11,143 nt of DNA from JAWODU01 sp046483125 (GCA_046483125.1 JAWODU010000013.1:1-11143); one strand, 5' to 3'. Shown: positions 1 to 7,124, counted from the stretch's first letter. Notes: generated by a model not told the origin, from the letters alone. Translations and numbers: made by a program.

Positions 1-235
1 GTAAGAACTTCATCAGCCACTTTGAAGGCTTTATTAAGAGACAATCTTGGGACCAACTCTAATAACTTATCATCTATTCGTATACGCTCAGCCCGCGGAA
101 ACGAAGCAGAAGCGGTGAGATCGCGGTTCGATTTGCGAACGAAATGCGTGACGCGGGGCTACAGGGCACACACGGAGCCCCAGACAACCCGAACCCCTCC
201 CACGGTCCGGGGCAGGACCTCAGGCCCACACAGGC
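1..235. other. Left-edge stretch without a supportable gene
   Basis: I see no gene here that I can defend. The first ~85 bases are AT-rich and the rest is GC-rich, so a junction near position 85-95 is possible. On the - strand one frame is open from just after a TAG near 165 to the window edge. It ends in residues reading ELVPRLSLNKAFKVADEVL, but it has no ATG or GTG start and I do not recognise it; it could be a gene fragment. The + strand frame from 22 to 267 starts in the AT-rich part, runs through the trmB promoter, and resembles no family. A weak GGGGCT/AGCCCC inverted repeat lies near 157-181. Confidence 0.4.
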
Positions 236-266
236 TTGACCGCCATGCACATCATCCTGTTATATA
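236..266 (+). promoter_or_regulatory. Putative sigma70-like promoter of trmB
   Basis: TTGACC at 236-241 is followed after 18-19 bases by TATATA (261-266; TTATAT at 260-265 is the 18-base alternative). Transcription would start near 273, about 20 bases before the ATG at 293. A GGAG ribosome binding site sits at 282-285. The spacer is slightly long, so the promoter is plausible rather than certain. Its position argues against the upstream TTG (236) or ATG (245) as translation starts. Confidence 0.5.
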
Positions 267-292
267 ACCCCCGCTGTCTCCGGAGAAAACAC

Positions 293-910
293 ATGGCCCC
301 GCACAACAACACCCGCGACAAAAGACTCGCTCCGCTGATCATACCCTCAAGCTGGACCCGCCTCCTCGACCTCGAAAAGGAATTCGGCAGAACCGCCCCC
401 CTCGAAGCCGACCTCGGCTGCGGCAAGGGCCGCTTCCTCCACGCCAGGGCCTCCGCCTTTCCCGAAGTCAACTTCCTCGGCGTGGACCGCCTTCTCCGGC
501 GCGTAAGAAAGACCGGAAGCAAAATCGTGCGCAGTTCCCTCTCCAACGTCCGCTTACTGCGTATAGACACGCGCTACGCCGTCGCGTGGCTTCTCCCGCC
601 CTCCTCCGTAAGAGTTTTCTACATATTCTTCCCCGACCCATGGCCCAAGCGAAGGCATCACGGCCGCCGGCTCTTTTCACCCTCATTCGTAAAATCCCTG
701 CACGAGGCGCTCGAGGAGAACGGGTCCGTCCACGTGGCGACGGACCACATGGACTACTTCAAAGATATAAAACGGATGTTCGAAGACGACGGCCGTTTTG
801 CCTCACTGCCCGAGTTCCTGCCGGGTGACGAGGAACGTTCCGAATTTGAAATAGCCGTTACCGAAGGACACGGCCCGATCGGGCGATGCTCCTACCGGAA
901 AGCGTCCTGA
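293..910 (+). CDS. trmB: tRNA (guanine-N7-)-methyltransferase TrmB
   Basis: This enzyme uses S-adenosylmethionine to methylate N7 of G46 in the variable loop of tRNAs; it is cytosolic and acts alone in most bacteria. The 205-residue product has the class I methyltransferase motif DLGCGKG at 40-46, an acidic SAM-binding motif GVD at 63-65, and the TrmB hallmark FFPDPWPKRRHHGRR at about 112-126. An ATD at 149-151 is followed by a C-terminal SEFEI that resembles the family's TxFE-type tail. Its length is typical. I chose ATG 293 because GGAG lies 7 bases upstream and because the longer frame (TTG 236) overlaps a promoter-like element. The gene faces the ligase gene tail to tail with a 23-bp gap in which I see no terminator hairpin. 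The family assignment is secure; the start is likely. Confidence 0.93.
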   Translation: MAPHNNTRDKRLAPLIIPSSWTRLLDLEKEFGRTAPLEADLGCGKGRFLHARASAFPEVNFLGVDRLLRRVRKTGSKIVRSSLSNVRLLRIDTRYAVAWLLPPSSVRVFYIFFPDPWPKRRHHGRRLFSPSFVKSLHEALEENGSVHVATDHMDYFKDIKRMFEDDGRFASLPEFLPGDEERSEFEIAVTEGHGPIGRCSYRKAS

Positions 911-933
911 ACTCCCTGGCCGCTGTTTCTGCG

Positions 934-2190
934 CTACCGCCTGTTCCCCGCGATAACACAGCCCATTACGAACGAGTAAACGACCATGATTTCCGTATCG
1001 CCGAAGTTGTATTCTATCAGGCCGTTCATCAGCAGGCCCAGGAGCACGAACAGCAGGACAAGGGCGTTATTACTGCCCGCCGAAAATCTTTCTTCGGGAG
1101 TCAGCACGGTCAATACTGGGTCAAGGGTCGGATGGATGGACTCTTCTATTGAATCTCCTTTGCGGCAAAAGCGCAGTGATTCAATAAGAACTACAGCCAT
1201 CCATAAACTCCAGACGCCCAGGCCCGGCCATCCGGTCTCAACAAGAATCTGGAAGATATTCGAATGAAGATGATTGCGGTCGGGTTCCACGTTCGGGGCG
1301 TGCCTGCGCATCATTTCGTTGTTCAAAGCGCCGTATCCCACGCCCCAGGGATGTTCCCTCATCAGCCCCGGGGCCGCTTTCGTCCACATAACGATCCTGC
1401 CCCTGCTGTCGCTCGATATACTGCTCAGCCTGTAGCGCACCGGCGGCAGTAACGCCGCGGCCGCCGCGATCAGGGCGCCCACAAACAGGTACTTCCAGTT
1501 GCCCTTCGCCGCCATGAATCCCGCCGCGGCCACGCACGCGCAGATCCACGAGCCCCTCTTGAAATTCACTATCATGCCGGCCGCCAGTATGGCCAGAAGT
1601 ACAATCCACCCCCCGTACCTTTTCCGCTCCGTCCTTGCCGTGTATATCACCCCCAGCACCGCGATTATGCCGGCCACAAGCATCTGGCCGTCGGTCATGG
1701 AACCGCGGTTGATTATTTCGTCCAGGAGGCCGCGGCCTGCGCTTTCTCCGGCCCGGACTGCCAGGAACGCGTTTATCGGCCGAAGCACGCAGATTTCAAG
1801 CGCCAGCACCCCGCATCCAACTGAAAATGCCTTTAGCAGAATGGTCAGCCGCCTGTGTGTGTTGACCATCGTGGCCGTCACAAATATGGATGCCAGCCAT
1901 ATAAGACCGGTAAGGGCGTCAGCGCTTCTCTCCGGAGCGGTCCCCCGCAACGCCGTCACCACGGCAACAATCACGAAAAGAACCGCCAGCAGGGACGACA
2001 CCGAAAACGCCGGCGGACGGTGTTCTTTGACAAGCGCCGCAACGAACAACACAAAGGTCAACGCCAGAAGGACCTCGCCCAGCGCTATGGAAAACGCTAT
2101 CGCCCATACCGACAACGCCAGCGTCCTGTAGCACCATTCCTCCAGCGAACTACTGCCGCTTCCCGCGATTGCTTCAGTTCTTCCGTTCAT
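934..2190 (-). CDS. O-antigen ligase/polymerase-like (Wzy_C, WaaL family) membrane protein
   Basis: This is a polytopic inner-membrane protein of the O-antigen ligase/polymerase superfamily. Members transfer undecaprenyl-linked glycan to lipid A-core, or polymerise surface glycans, on the periplasmic side. Numbered from the longer frame (ATG 2223), hydrophobic segments lie at about 35-63, 75-92, 105-120, 128-147, 182-195, 205-219, 226-238, 245-260, 333-348 and 386-425. The family's catalytic loop is recognisable: KRGSW (222-226), GRIVMW (275-280), HPWGVGYG (291-298), and NHLHSNIFQILVETG (317-331) with the conserved histidine. I prefer ATG 2190 (418 residues) because GGGGGA lies 7 bases upstream and a strong promoter covers the first codons of the 429-residue version. 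It follows the kinase-glycosidase gene, which fits LPS assembly. Ligase and polymerase cannot be told apart from sequence alone. Confidence 0.85.
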   Translation of the reverse strand: MNGRTEAIAGSGSSSLEEWCYRTLALSVWAIAFSIALGEVLLALTFVLFVAALVKEHRPPAFSVSSLLAVLFVIVAVVTALRGTAPERSADALTGLIWLASIFVTATMVNTHRRLTILLKAFSVGCGVLALEICVLRPINAFLAVRAGESAGRGLLDEIINRGSMTDGQMLVAGIIAVLGVIYTARTERKRYGGWIVLLAILAAGMIVNFKRGSWICACVAAAGFMAAKGNWKYLFVGALIAAAAALLPPVRYRLSSISSDSRGRIVMWTKAAPGLMREHPWGVGYGALNNEMMRRHAPNVEPDRNHLHSNIFQILVETGWPGLGVWSLWMAVVLIESLRFCRKGDSIEESIHPTLDPVLTVLTPEERFSAGSNNALVLLFVLLGLLMNGLIEYNFGDTEIMVVYSFVMGCVIAGNRR

Positions 2191-2214
2191 GCGCCTATCC
2201 CCCGCCTGCCAGGC

Positions 2215-2242
2215 ATTATGCAATAACCCCGGCGGTTGTCAA
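2215..2242 (-). promoter_or_regulatory. Sigma70-like promoter of the O-antigen ligase gene, overlapping the upstream stop codon
   Basis: Read on the - strand, a perfect TTGACA (2242-2237) is followed after 16 bases by CATAAT (2220-2215), 5 of 6 matches to the -10 consensus. The TGA stop of the kinase-glycosidase gene (2241-2239) lies inside the -35 hexamer. Transcription would start near 2208, about 18 bases before the ATG at 2190 and just ahead of its GGGGGA ribosome binding site (2203-2198). The last gene of the block can therefore probably be expressed separately. Confidence 0.65.
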
Positions 2243-4443
2243 AAACCGCTTTCAACCCCCCGGAAATAAATCGGCCTGCCGGACACCACCGGCGTTCTGA
2301 GCCCCGCCCCGACATCGTTCATTTCCCTCCCGAAAGCGTCGCAAACGCTCGAATAATCAAACGGAATGTCCGCTTCCACGGACTGCGCCGGAGTGTACGC
2401 AACGCATACCTTTTCGCCGTCCTTCAGCCGGAAAAAGAACAAGGCAGCATTTCCGATATCCTGACGCCGAAGGAATTGCGATTCGCCCAGAAGGTTGAGG
2501 AAAAACTTCAGCATCCCGTAGGCCGGTCTCTCGCGCCACCTGCAGGGATCGCTGTCGTCCACCAGGCCGAAGCCCTTTGCGGCAAGCCGCCACCAGAACA
2601 CCCTGTCCACCAGGCCCGAACAGATCGCGATCAGCAGGTAGCGCATCATGTAGTCCGCGTACCGGTCCTCACTGACGCTCGGGTCGTTCATCCTGAGCCC
2701 GGGCGATTCATACGGCGCTCCTACCGGCGAATACACGCCCGTTCCCTTCAGCGGCCAGTTCACCTCGGAAACTATCAGGCGTTCCGTGGTTCTGTCGCTC
2801 CACAAGGCTATTGCGCGCGCAAGCGCGAATTTCTCCAGCGAACTGAACAGCCCCTGCCGGTTTTCCGGGGCTCCGCGGCGGTCCACGTAAAGATGGTGCG
2901 AAAGCGCGTCAAAACGCATGTTCGCGGGCATGTGTTTCAGCGCGGCCGCGACAAACGGATACTCGAAGTCTATAACAGCCGGCCCCATAAGCCTCAGGCC
3001 GGGATACTCTTCATGGACAGCCGCCACGATTTCCAGCAGTTTCCGGTATTCCCTCAGGTCCCAGATGCCCCACTTGACGCGGTTAATCGCGTGGCAGACT
3101 TCCACCGCCTCCGCGTGTTCCGAAACCGAGTCCAGCACCCATGTTACGAACGTGTGCCACCACTCCGGGTGAGTAACTGAAATCCGGTCCTGTACCAGGG
3201 CAACCGAAACCGGGTGGCCTTTCTCCTTCAGTTCCTTCACCGCGCCGACAGACTGCCTCCAGTTGTCCTTGCACTCGTGGCAGTAGAACCTGATAAGCAC
3301 CGGTATCTTCCCGAGGCGTTCCACCAGTTCCATTTCGCGCCGGAAGGTTTCCCCGGAGCCGGTAATTGCCACGCCGATCCGCCCGGAAAGATTTACCGGC
3401 GAACCGTACGCCCCCGCCAGCAGTTCCCTGTAGCGCCGCCAGACGGGTTTCAGACTGCCCGCGGCTGCGCGGAGGAGGCCGGCATTGCGCAAAACGGGGT
3501 AATGCCGGCGCCTTTCCCGTGGGCCCAGCACGTTTACCGGCTGAACCGAACGCGCGTCCCAGACCCACATGTCCTTTTCATGCGGGTACACGGCATTGCC
3601 GCCTTTCCCGGAGCGCAGGGAAAGCTCCCTTATCGGGTGCCTGAGCGTCCGCGTCGAGGAATGAAGCCTGTAAAGCCCCCTGTAATGGCGTTCCCACCTC
3701 TCGAATTCCCGCGGTACCGGTATGTCAAAATACATTTCCTTGAAAACCCGCAGGAAATCCGACGGCAGGTATATTCTCGATATGTCCCTCGCCCTCTGCT
3801 TCAGCGACAGCCCGGAGTCCTTGCCGGAAAACCGGTTCAGGTCCACGAACCGCACGTCTCCCCATTCCCCTTCTCCGGTGCGCGCCAGCAGTATGTTCTG
3901 GTTGCCGAGGTCGCCGTGGAAAAAGCCCGAGTCGTGCATGTCCCGCACCGCCTTCGCCACGCATTCAAGGAGCGACATGAATCTCGAACACTCCGGGTCT
4001 TCCGCGAAAAGCCGGATCAGTTCATCCCGCAGGTTCGTGAGGCCCGGCACGTACCTGGAGAGGTAATAACCCTCAATGAGTCTCCTGCCCCGCCAGAACT
4101 CCAGGAAACCCGCCGGTTCGGGCGTCGGGATGCCCTTTTGGGATAACAGCGAGGAAGCCGTCCATGTCCGCCTCGCTCTTGACCCCTTCTTCCAGTCAAT
4201 CCGGTCGGCAATGAATGAACGTCTGCCGAAACATTTTACGGCCAGATCGAATTCGCCGTCCCGCGACGGCATGGTGACCCTGACGTTCCTGTTCCGGCCG
4301 AAGGAAATCTCCTGTGCCTGTTCGGAGTTCACTATCCGGCCTATATTCTTCAGGCGGTCCAGGAACCCCGGATCGCGATAGCTTTCCGCTATCGCCCCGT
4401 TGTACCTCCCGACAAACACATCCCCTTCATACGGATTGCCCAT
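2239..4443 (-). CDS. WaaP/InaA-type LPS-core kinase fused to a clan GH-A-like TIM-barrel domain
   Basis: This is a 734-residue, two-part protein with no evident signal peptide or membrane segment. Residues ~45-240 form an LPS-core (WaaP/InaA/RIO-like) kinase. K70 is in the ATP-lysine position (LAVK). The catalytic loop is HGDLGNQN (H176, D178, N183), and DLN at 201-203 replaces DFG. Such kinases phosphorylate core sugars on the cytoplasmic face. Residues ~353-660 resemble a clan GH-A glycosidase barrel: VLIRFYCHE, a segment ending VEVCHAINR, DALSHHLYVD, and IVSEVNW with E560 in the nucleophile position. Residues ~665-734 look like the usual C-terminal beta domain (CDAFGREM...PIYFRGVE). The acid/base site, normally NE, reads HA (H451-A452), so glycosidase activity is doubtful. 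The start has GAGGG about 9 bases upstream. The neighbouring O-antigen ligase supports an LPS role. The kinase call is firm; the barrel's substrate is unknown. Confidence 0.82.
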   Translation of the reverse strand: MGNPYEGDVFVGRYNGAIAESYRDPGFLDRLKNIGRIVNSEQAQEISFGRNRNVRVTMPSRDGEFDLAVKCFGRRSFIADRIDWKKGSRARRTWTASSLLSQKGIPTPEPAGFLEFWRGRRLIEGYYLSRYVPGLTNLRDELIRLFAEDPECSRFMSLLECVAKAVRDMHDSGFFHGDLGNQNILLARTGEGEWGDVRFVDLNRFSGKDSGLSLKQRARDISRIYLPSDFLRVFKEMYFDIPVPREFERWERHYRGLYRLHSSTRTLRHPIRELSLRSGKGGNAVYPHEKDMWVWDARSVQPVNVLGPRERRRHYPVLRNAGLLRAAAGSLKPVWRRYRELLAGAYGSPVNLSGRIGVAITGSGETFRREMELVERLGKIPVLIRFYCHECKDNWRQSVGAVKELKEKGHPVSVALVQDRISVTHPEWWHTFVTWVLDSVSEHAEAVEVCHAINRVKWGIWDLREYRKLLEIVAAVHEEYPGLRLMGPAVIDFEYPFVAAALKHMPANMRFDALSHHLYVDRRGAPENRQGLFSSLEKFALARAIALWSDRTTERLIVSEVNWPLKGTGVYSPVGAPYESPGLRMNDPSVSEDRYADYMMRYLLIAICSGLVDRVFWWRLAAKGFGLVDDSDPCRWRERPAYGMLKFFLNLLGESQFLRRQDIGNAALFFFRLKDGEKVCVAYTPAQSVEADIPFDYSSVCDAFGREMNDVGAGLRTPVVSGRPIYFRGVESGF

Positions 4444-4489
4444 GGAACCGAACCCTCAAATAAGGAATAATTCTTCTGCTGGTGTAACT

Positions 4490-4518
4490 ACTTTACGAAA
4501 TTGCGATTCCGCTTTCAA
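4490..4518 (-). promoter_or_regulatory. Putative sigma70-like promoter of the kinase-glycosidase gene
   Basis: On the - strand, TTGAAA (4518-4513, 5/6 consensus) is followed after exactly 17 bases by TAAAGT (4495-4490, 4/6). It lies in the 139-bp gap after the M23-like gene. A transcript starting near 4483 would have a ~40-base leader carrying GAGGG upstream of the ATG at 4443. This suggests the kinase gene is not wholly dependent on read-through from the M23-like gene. Confidence 0.5.
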
Positions 4519-4582
4519 GAACACCCGTCCGGGTTGATTTCCGGGCCCGTCATGTTTCGTCGGCTTGAAGAACAGCAAAGGT

Positions 4583-5506
4583 TCAAGCGGCGCCCCCGGC
4601 CGCGTTGGCGGATGCCTTGTCCCGATACATCTGCCGGAACAGGATCCAGGGGTCCAGCCGGATCAACTCGCCCCCGTCCACTACGGCAAAGCCGAAATGG
4701 CTGTGTTCGGCGGCTCCCGTCCAGACGCCGGCCCCTTCCGCGTACTGTGTGCCGCCTTTCAGCCGCGCGTGCTCCGGGACCGTCAGGCGGGTCATGTGAC
4801 AGCTCGCCAGGATCCACAGGGACCCGTCGTCCCAGTGCCTTACGCCGCGCCAGCGGTTGTTGTTGTACCCCGTCTCCGTCGAGTTGTAGAGAAAGTGGTC
4901 GTCCAGATCAATCGGCGCGTACAGGGGAGTGCCCGCGGGATGATTGATGTCCAGCCCGCCGTGCGCCGAAGCTCCGTCGTAGGCCCCCAGCCAGCAGTCT
5001 TCCCCGCGGTAACAGTCTTCAATCCTCAGGCCGCCCTCCGGCAGAGGGCACCAGGGGTGTACACGCCCCGGACAGATTCGGCCGGACGCGTCCTGCACCG
5101 CCAGTCTCGCGTGACGGCGGGGCGGGAGATGGTGCGAGCAGTTTTCCTGGAGACGGCAAGGGCTGTGTGTTTCGCGCATGAAATCGAATATTGCGTCAAC
5201 GGCGTCAAGCCAGATTTGCACTTTCCCGTCCGACCACGGCTCGTAGAAGGACGCCTGCGTTCCGACTTCGCGGTCCAGTCTCACGTCCCTGCCGTCGACC
5301 CTGCACTCCGCCCGGAACCTGTAGACCGTTCTTGCCCCGGGCTCTTCCCTGCCCGACTGCTTCAACGTCGTATGGACGATGCCGGCCTCCGTGCCCATGA
5401 CCTCAATGGGCACGATATTTCCGTCCGCCAGCTCGAACTCAAGAGTGTCGCCGTTGCACATCTCAACGGCAGTCAGCGTTTCTTTGGCTTTGCGTCTCAG
5501 TATCAT
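4583..5506 (-). CDS. M23-like (LytM/lysostaphin-fold) metallopeptidase domain protein
   Basis: M23 enzymes are zinc endopeptidases that cut peptide cross-links in peptidoglycan. This 307-residue protein keeps the zinc-ligand pattern: AHGGLD (H182, D186) and HSHFGF (H268, H270), plus H237 in SCHMTRL at the place of the usual third conserved histidine region. Between them lie PAGTPLYAPID (190-200), the inserted YNNNRWRGVRHW (214-225), and afterwards LDPWILF (284-290), a pattern I associate with planctomycete-type members. Residues 1-~110 form a beta-rich N-terminal part I cannot assign, and eight or more cysteines are scattered through the protein. No signal peptide is visible, which is odd for a wall enzyme. 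The start is uncertain: the only good GGAGG lies about 20 bases upstream. It follows the URO-D-family gene by 71 bp with no promoter seen, so the two may be co-transcribed. Confidence 0.75.
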   Translation of the reverse strand: MILRRKAKETLTAVEMCNGDTLEFELADGNIVPIEVMGTEAGIVHTTLKQSGREEPGARTVYRFRAECRVDGRDVRLDREVGTQASFYEPWSDGKVQIWLDAVDAIFDFMRETHSPCRLQENCSHHLPPRRHARLAVQDASGRICPGRVHPWCPLPEGGLRIEDCYRGEDCWLGAYDGASAHGGLDINHPAGTPLYAPIDLDDHFLYNSTETGYNNNRWRGVRHWDDGSLWILASCHMTRLTVPEHARLKGGTQYAEGAGVWTGAAEHSHFGFAVVDGGELIRLDPWILFRQMYRDKASANAAGGAA

Positions 5507-5577
5507 TATGCCGCCGGTTCCCGCTTCCTCCCGGCCCGGTCGCGTTTTCAGCGCCGGGACGGCGTTGTCCGGGCTTC

Positions 5578-6717
5578 TCAGTATCTGTCCCGGAGTTTTA
5601 CAAACTCATCCAGCATGGCCATGAAATTCTCGTACTTCGTGTTCTTTGCCACAGAATGGCTGGGGCCGAGGATGAACCCGCCTCCGGGAGCGCCGCGCTC
5701 CATTGCGGTTCGCACCTCCCTGCGCACATCTTCGGGGGTGCCCATGATAAGCGCCTCCATGGCGACCCCGCCCCAGAAGGCCATGCGGTCCCCGAACCGC
5801 TCCTTCAGCAGGCCGACTTCCATGCCGGCCGTGGTCTGAAGGGACTGATAGCAGTCCACGCCCGCCTCGGCAATCATATCCATAAGCTCGATTGTCCTGC
5901 CGCAGCCGTGGAAGTTGACCTGGTCGGTGTGTTGCTTGATGTCCCGTATTCGCTGTTTCAGGTAGGGAAAACACATCTCGCGCCACATGGCCGGAGAAAT
6001 GAAAGGGCCGTTCGTGCCCGCCATGTCCTGACCGACGTGCGCACCTGCCATGCCCGGGCGGCAGTAGTACTCGTCGAGCCGGCGCTGGACCGACGCCTTG
6101 CGCCGGTTGGCGGCGTGGATCACCTCCGGCTGTGCGGCATACATGACCATCGCATCCTCGAACGATCCGAGCATCGGCATCGGTGCCGCGTGCATGGGCC
6201 CGGAAATGTAGCGTTCCCGGCCCAATTCACCGAGAAGGTGGTCGAAGGCTTCGAAAATCGACGGCGACGGCGGCCGAACCTGATCGGGGACCGGAAAGTC
6301 TTCGACCGAGTACGTCCTGGAATCGGAGGCGGACTTGTTGACGCACATGATGTCGTTGGCATGGCGGTCGGCCTGCCACACGCGGCCGTGACGGTCTTCC
6401 CATAGATCCTCCCCTATCTTCTTCGGCGGATCCGGTTCGTAATCGGCAGGCGGCAGTAGCGGTGCCTCCTTGAACAGTATGAGATCCGCGCAATCGATCT
6501 TGCGGTAGAACTCGACACTGTCCTTCTTATAGCTTTCGGCCAACTCCTCTCGACGGCCCTCCCAGATCGCAATCTGCGTCTCCACTTTGTTGCGGATCAT
6601 CGTCGGCCGGCCGATCACGTGCTCGATGGTGTCGTGGTCCACGGCATAGAAACCGAGGGGAACACGGTCAACGGGCTTTCGTGCAATTGCCGCAGTAACT
6701 CTTTCCCTGGAATTCAT
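5578..6717 (-). CDS. Uroporphyrinogen decarboxylase (URO-D) family protein, probably methyltransferase-like, not HemE
   Basis: This 379-residue soluble protein belongs to the URO-D/MtaA/CmuA superfamily. It starts with the family's SRERVTAAIARKPVDRVP and contains the zinc motif HGC (H270, C272) in VNFHGCGRT, then FWGGV (314-318) and GGGFILGPSH (345-354). It lacks the N-terminal RQAGR motif of HemE, and the H-x-C site is typical of corrinoid-dependent methyltransferase relatives. A methyl-transfer role on a corrinoid or a small methylated substrate is therefore the likelier guess; the substrate is unknown. No corrinoid-binding partner is encoded nearby. GGAGG lies 9 bases before the ATG at 6717, so the start is well supported. 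It is the first gene of the - strand block and borders the repeat-rich accessory segment. Many copies of this subfamily occur in Lentisphaerota and planctomycete genomes. Confidence 0.82.
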   Translation of the reverse strand: MNSRERVTAAIARKPVDRVPLGFYAVDHDTIEHVIGRPTMIRNKVETQIAIWEGRREELAESYKKDSVEFYRKIDCADLILFKEAPLLPPADYEPDPPKKIGEDLWEDRHGRVWQADRHANDIMCVNKSASDSRTYSVEDFPVPDQVRPPSPSIFEAFDHLLGELGRERYISGPMHAAPMPMLGSFEDAMVMYAAQPEVIHAANRRKASVQRRLDEYYCRPGMAGAHVGQDMAGTNGPFISPAMWREMCFPYLKQRIRDIKQHTDQVNFHGCGRTIELMDMIAEAGVDCYQSLQTTAGMEVGLLKERFGDRMAFWGGVAMEALIMGTPEDVRREVRTAMERGAPGGGFILGPSHSVAKNTKYENFMAMLDEFVKLRDRY

Positions 6718-6773
6718 ACTCTCCTGCCTCCAGTCCTTATTGCCGGTTCACCGTTCGGGTGCCCTGCCTGTCC

Positions 6774-6804
6774 GACGCCATTAGGACGCCATTAGCGCCA
6801 TTAG
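6774..6804. repeat. Short tandem repeat, two GACGCCATTAG units plus a partial third
   Basis: GACGCCATTAG occurs at 6774-6784 and 6785-6795, followed by CGCCATTAG at 6796-6804. It lies just upstream of the URO-D-family gene. A near-copy of the last two units plus GGAC occurs at 8175-8196, so the motif appears dispersed in this genome. Confidence 0.75.
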
Positions 6805-6870
6805 GGACAGACAAAAAGTTTCCGCACAATTGACCATCAAGACGCATTACACTGACAAAACACGTGTCCC
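6804..6870. repeat. 67-bp segment bounded by GGGACA and TGTCCC inverted ends
   Basis: GGGACA at 6804-6809 and TGTCCC at 6865-6870 form 6-bp inverted ends. Both flank short A-rich runs (ACAAAAAG and ACAAAACAC). A second TGTCCC lies at 6926-6931. This resembles the small non-coding repeats, or the flanks of REP-associated transposase genes, in some genomes, but nothing here encodes a transposase. With 6-bp ends, chance is a real alternative. Confidence 0.3.
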
Positions 6871-6879
6871 ATTGTTCCT

Positions 6880-6899
6880 TTGTAAGGACATCCTTACAA
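6880..6899. repeat. Inverted repeat with 9-bp arms
   Basis: TTGTAAGGA, a 2-base CA centre, then TCCTTACAA form a nearly perfect palindrome. It lies between the URO-D-family gene and the HTH pseudogene. There is no T-run on either strand, so it is not an obvious intrinsic terminator. It could be an operator for a dimeric repressor or part of a decayed mobile repeat. Confidence 0.6.
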
Positions 6900-6935
6900 C
6901 TACCCCGTAAAAACAACTATAGGTGTGTCCCTGGC

Positions 6936-7124
6936 TCATTCCTGATCTTTCAGTTCCCATCCAGGGAATACAAGAACGGCAGGGTGGCACTTGAGTGATC
7001 TTGCAAAGACTTTTGCCCTTTCGACACCGAGGCGGATTCTGTCGTTCTCTATCCCTGATATTGTGGACTGAGGAATGCCGGTAAGTTTTGTGAGCTCAAC
7101 CTGACGCGCTGAATGACCATTGTT
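6936..7124 (-). pseudogene. 5'-truncated XRE/Cro-type HTH regulator (antitoxin-like)
   Basis: A 62-codon frame on the - strand reads from just after an in-frame TGA (7127-7125) to a TGA stop at 6938-6936. It contains a clear helix-turn-helix core, RQVELTKLTGIPQSTISGIE, then RLGVERAKVF and the family ending CHPAVLVFPGWE. The N-terminal helix and any start codon are missing: there is no ATG, GTG or TTG in frame before the HTH. Related intact proteins are about 100 residues or a little more and often act as antitoxins or XRE repressors. The break coincides with the 24-bp palindrome at 7123-7146, directly behind vapC, suggesting the 5' end was lost in a rearrangement. It is probably not expressed as a functional protein. 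Confidence 0.75.

Noticed and set aside
236..292. TrmB start at TTG 236 or ATG 245
   Set aside because: The region carries promoter-like hexamers and has no ribosome binding site before either codon, while ATG 293 has GGAG 7 bases upstream.
1499..2131. 210-residue open frame on the + strand
   Set aside because: It is antisense to the O-antigen ligase gene, whose membrane segments and catalytic motifs are unmistakable; high GC leaves the opposite strand open by chance.
2236..4146. Long + strand open frames of 314 and 310 residues
   Set aside because: They mirror the kinase-glycosidase gene, are rich in Arg, Pro and His as GC-rich shadows are, and show no family motif.
4565..5839. 424-residue + strand open frame
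   Set aside because: It spans the M23-like gene, the intergenic gap and the end of the URO-D-family gene in antisense, so it cannot be real alongside three well-supported features.
5578..6717. Annotation as HemE (uroporphyrinogen decarboxylase of haem synthesis)
   Set aside because: The N-terminal RQAGR motif is missing and an H-x-C metal motif is present, which points to methyltransferase-like relatives.
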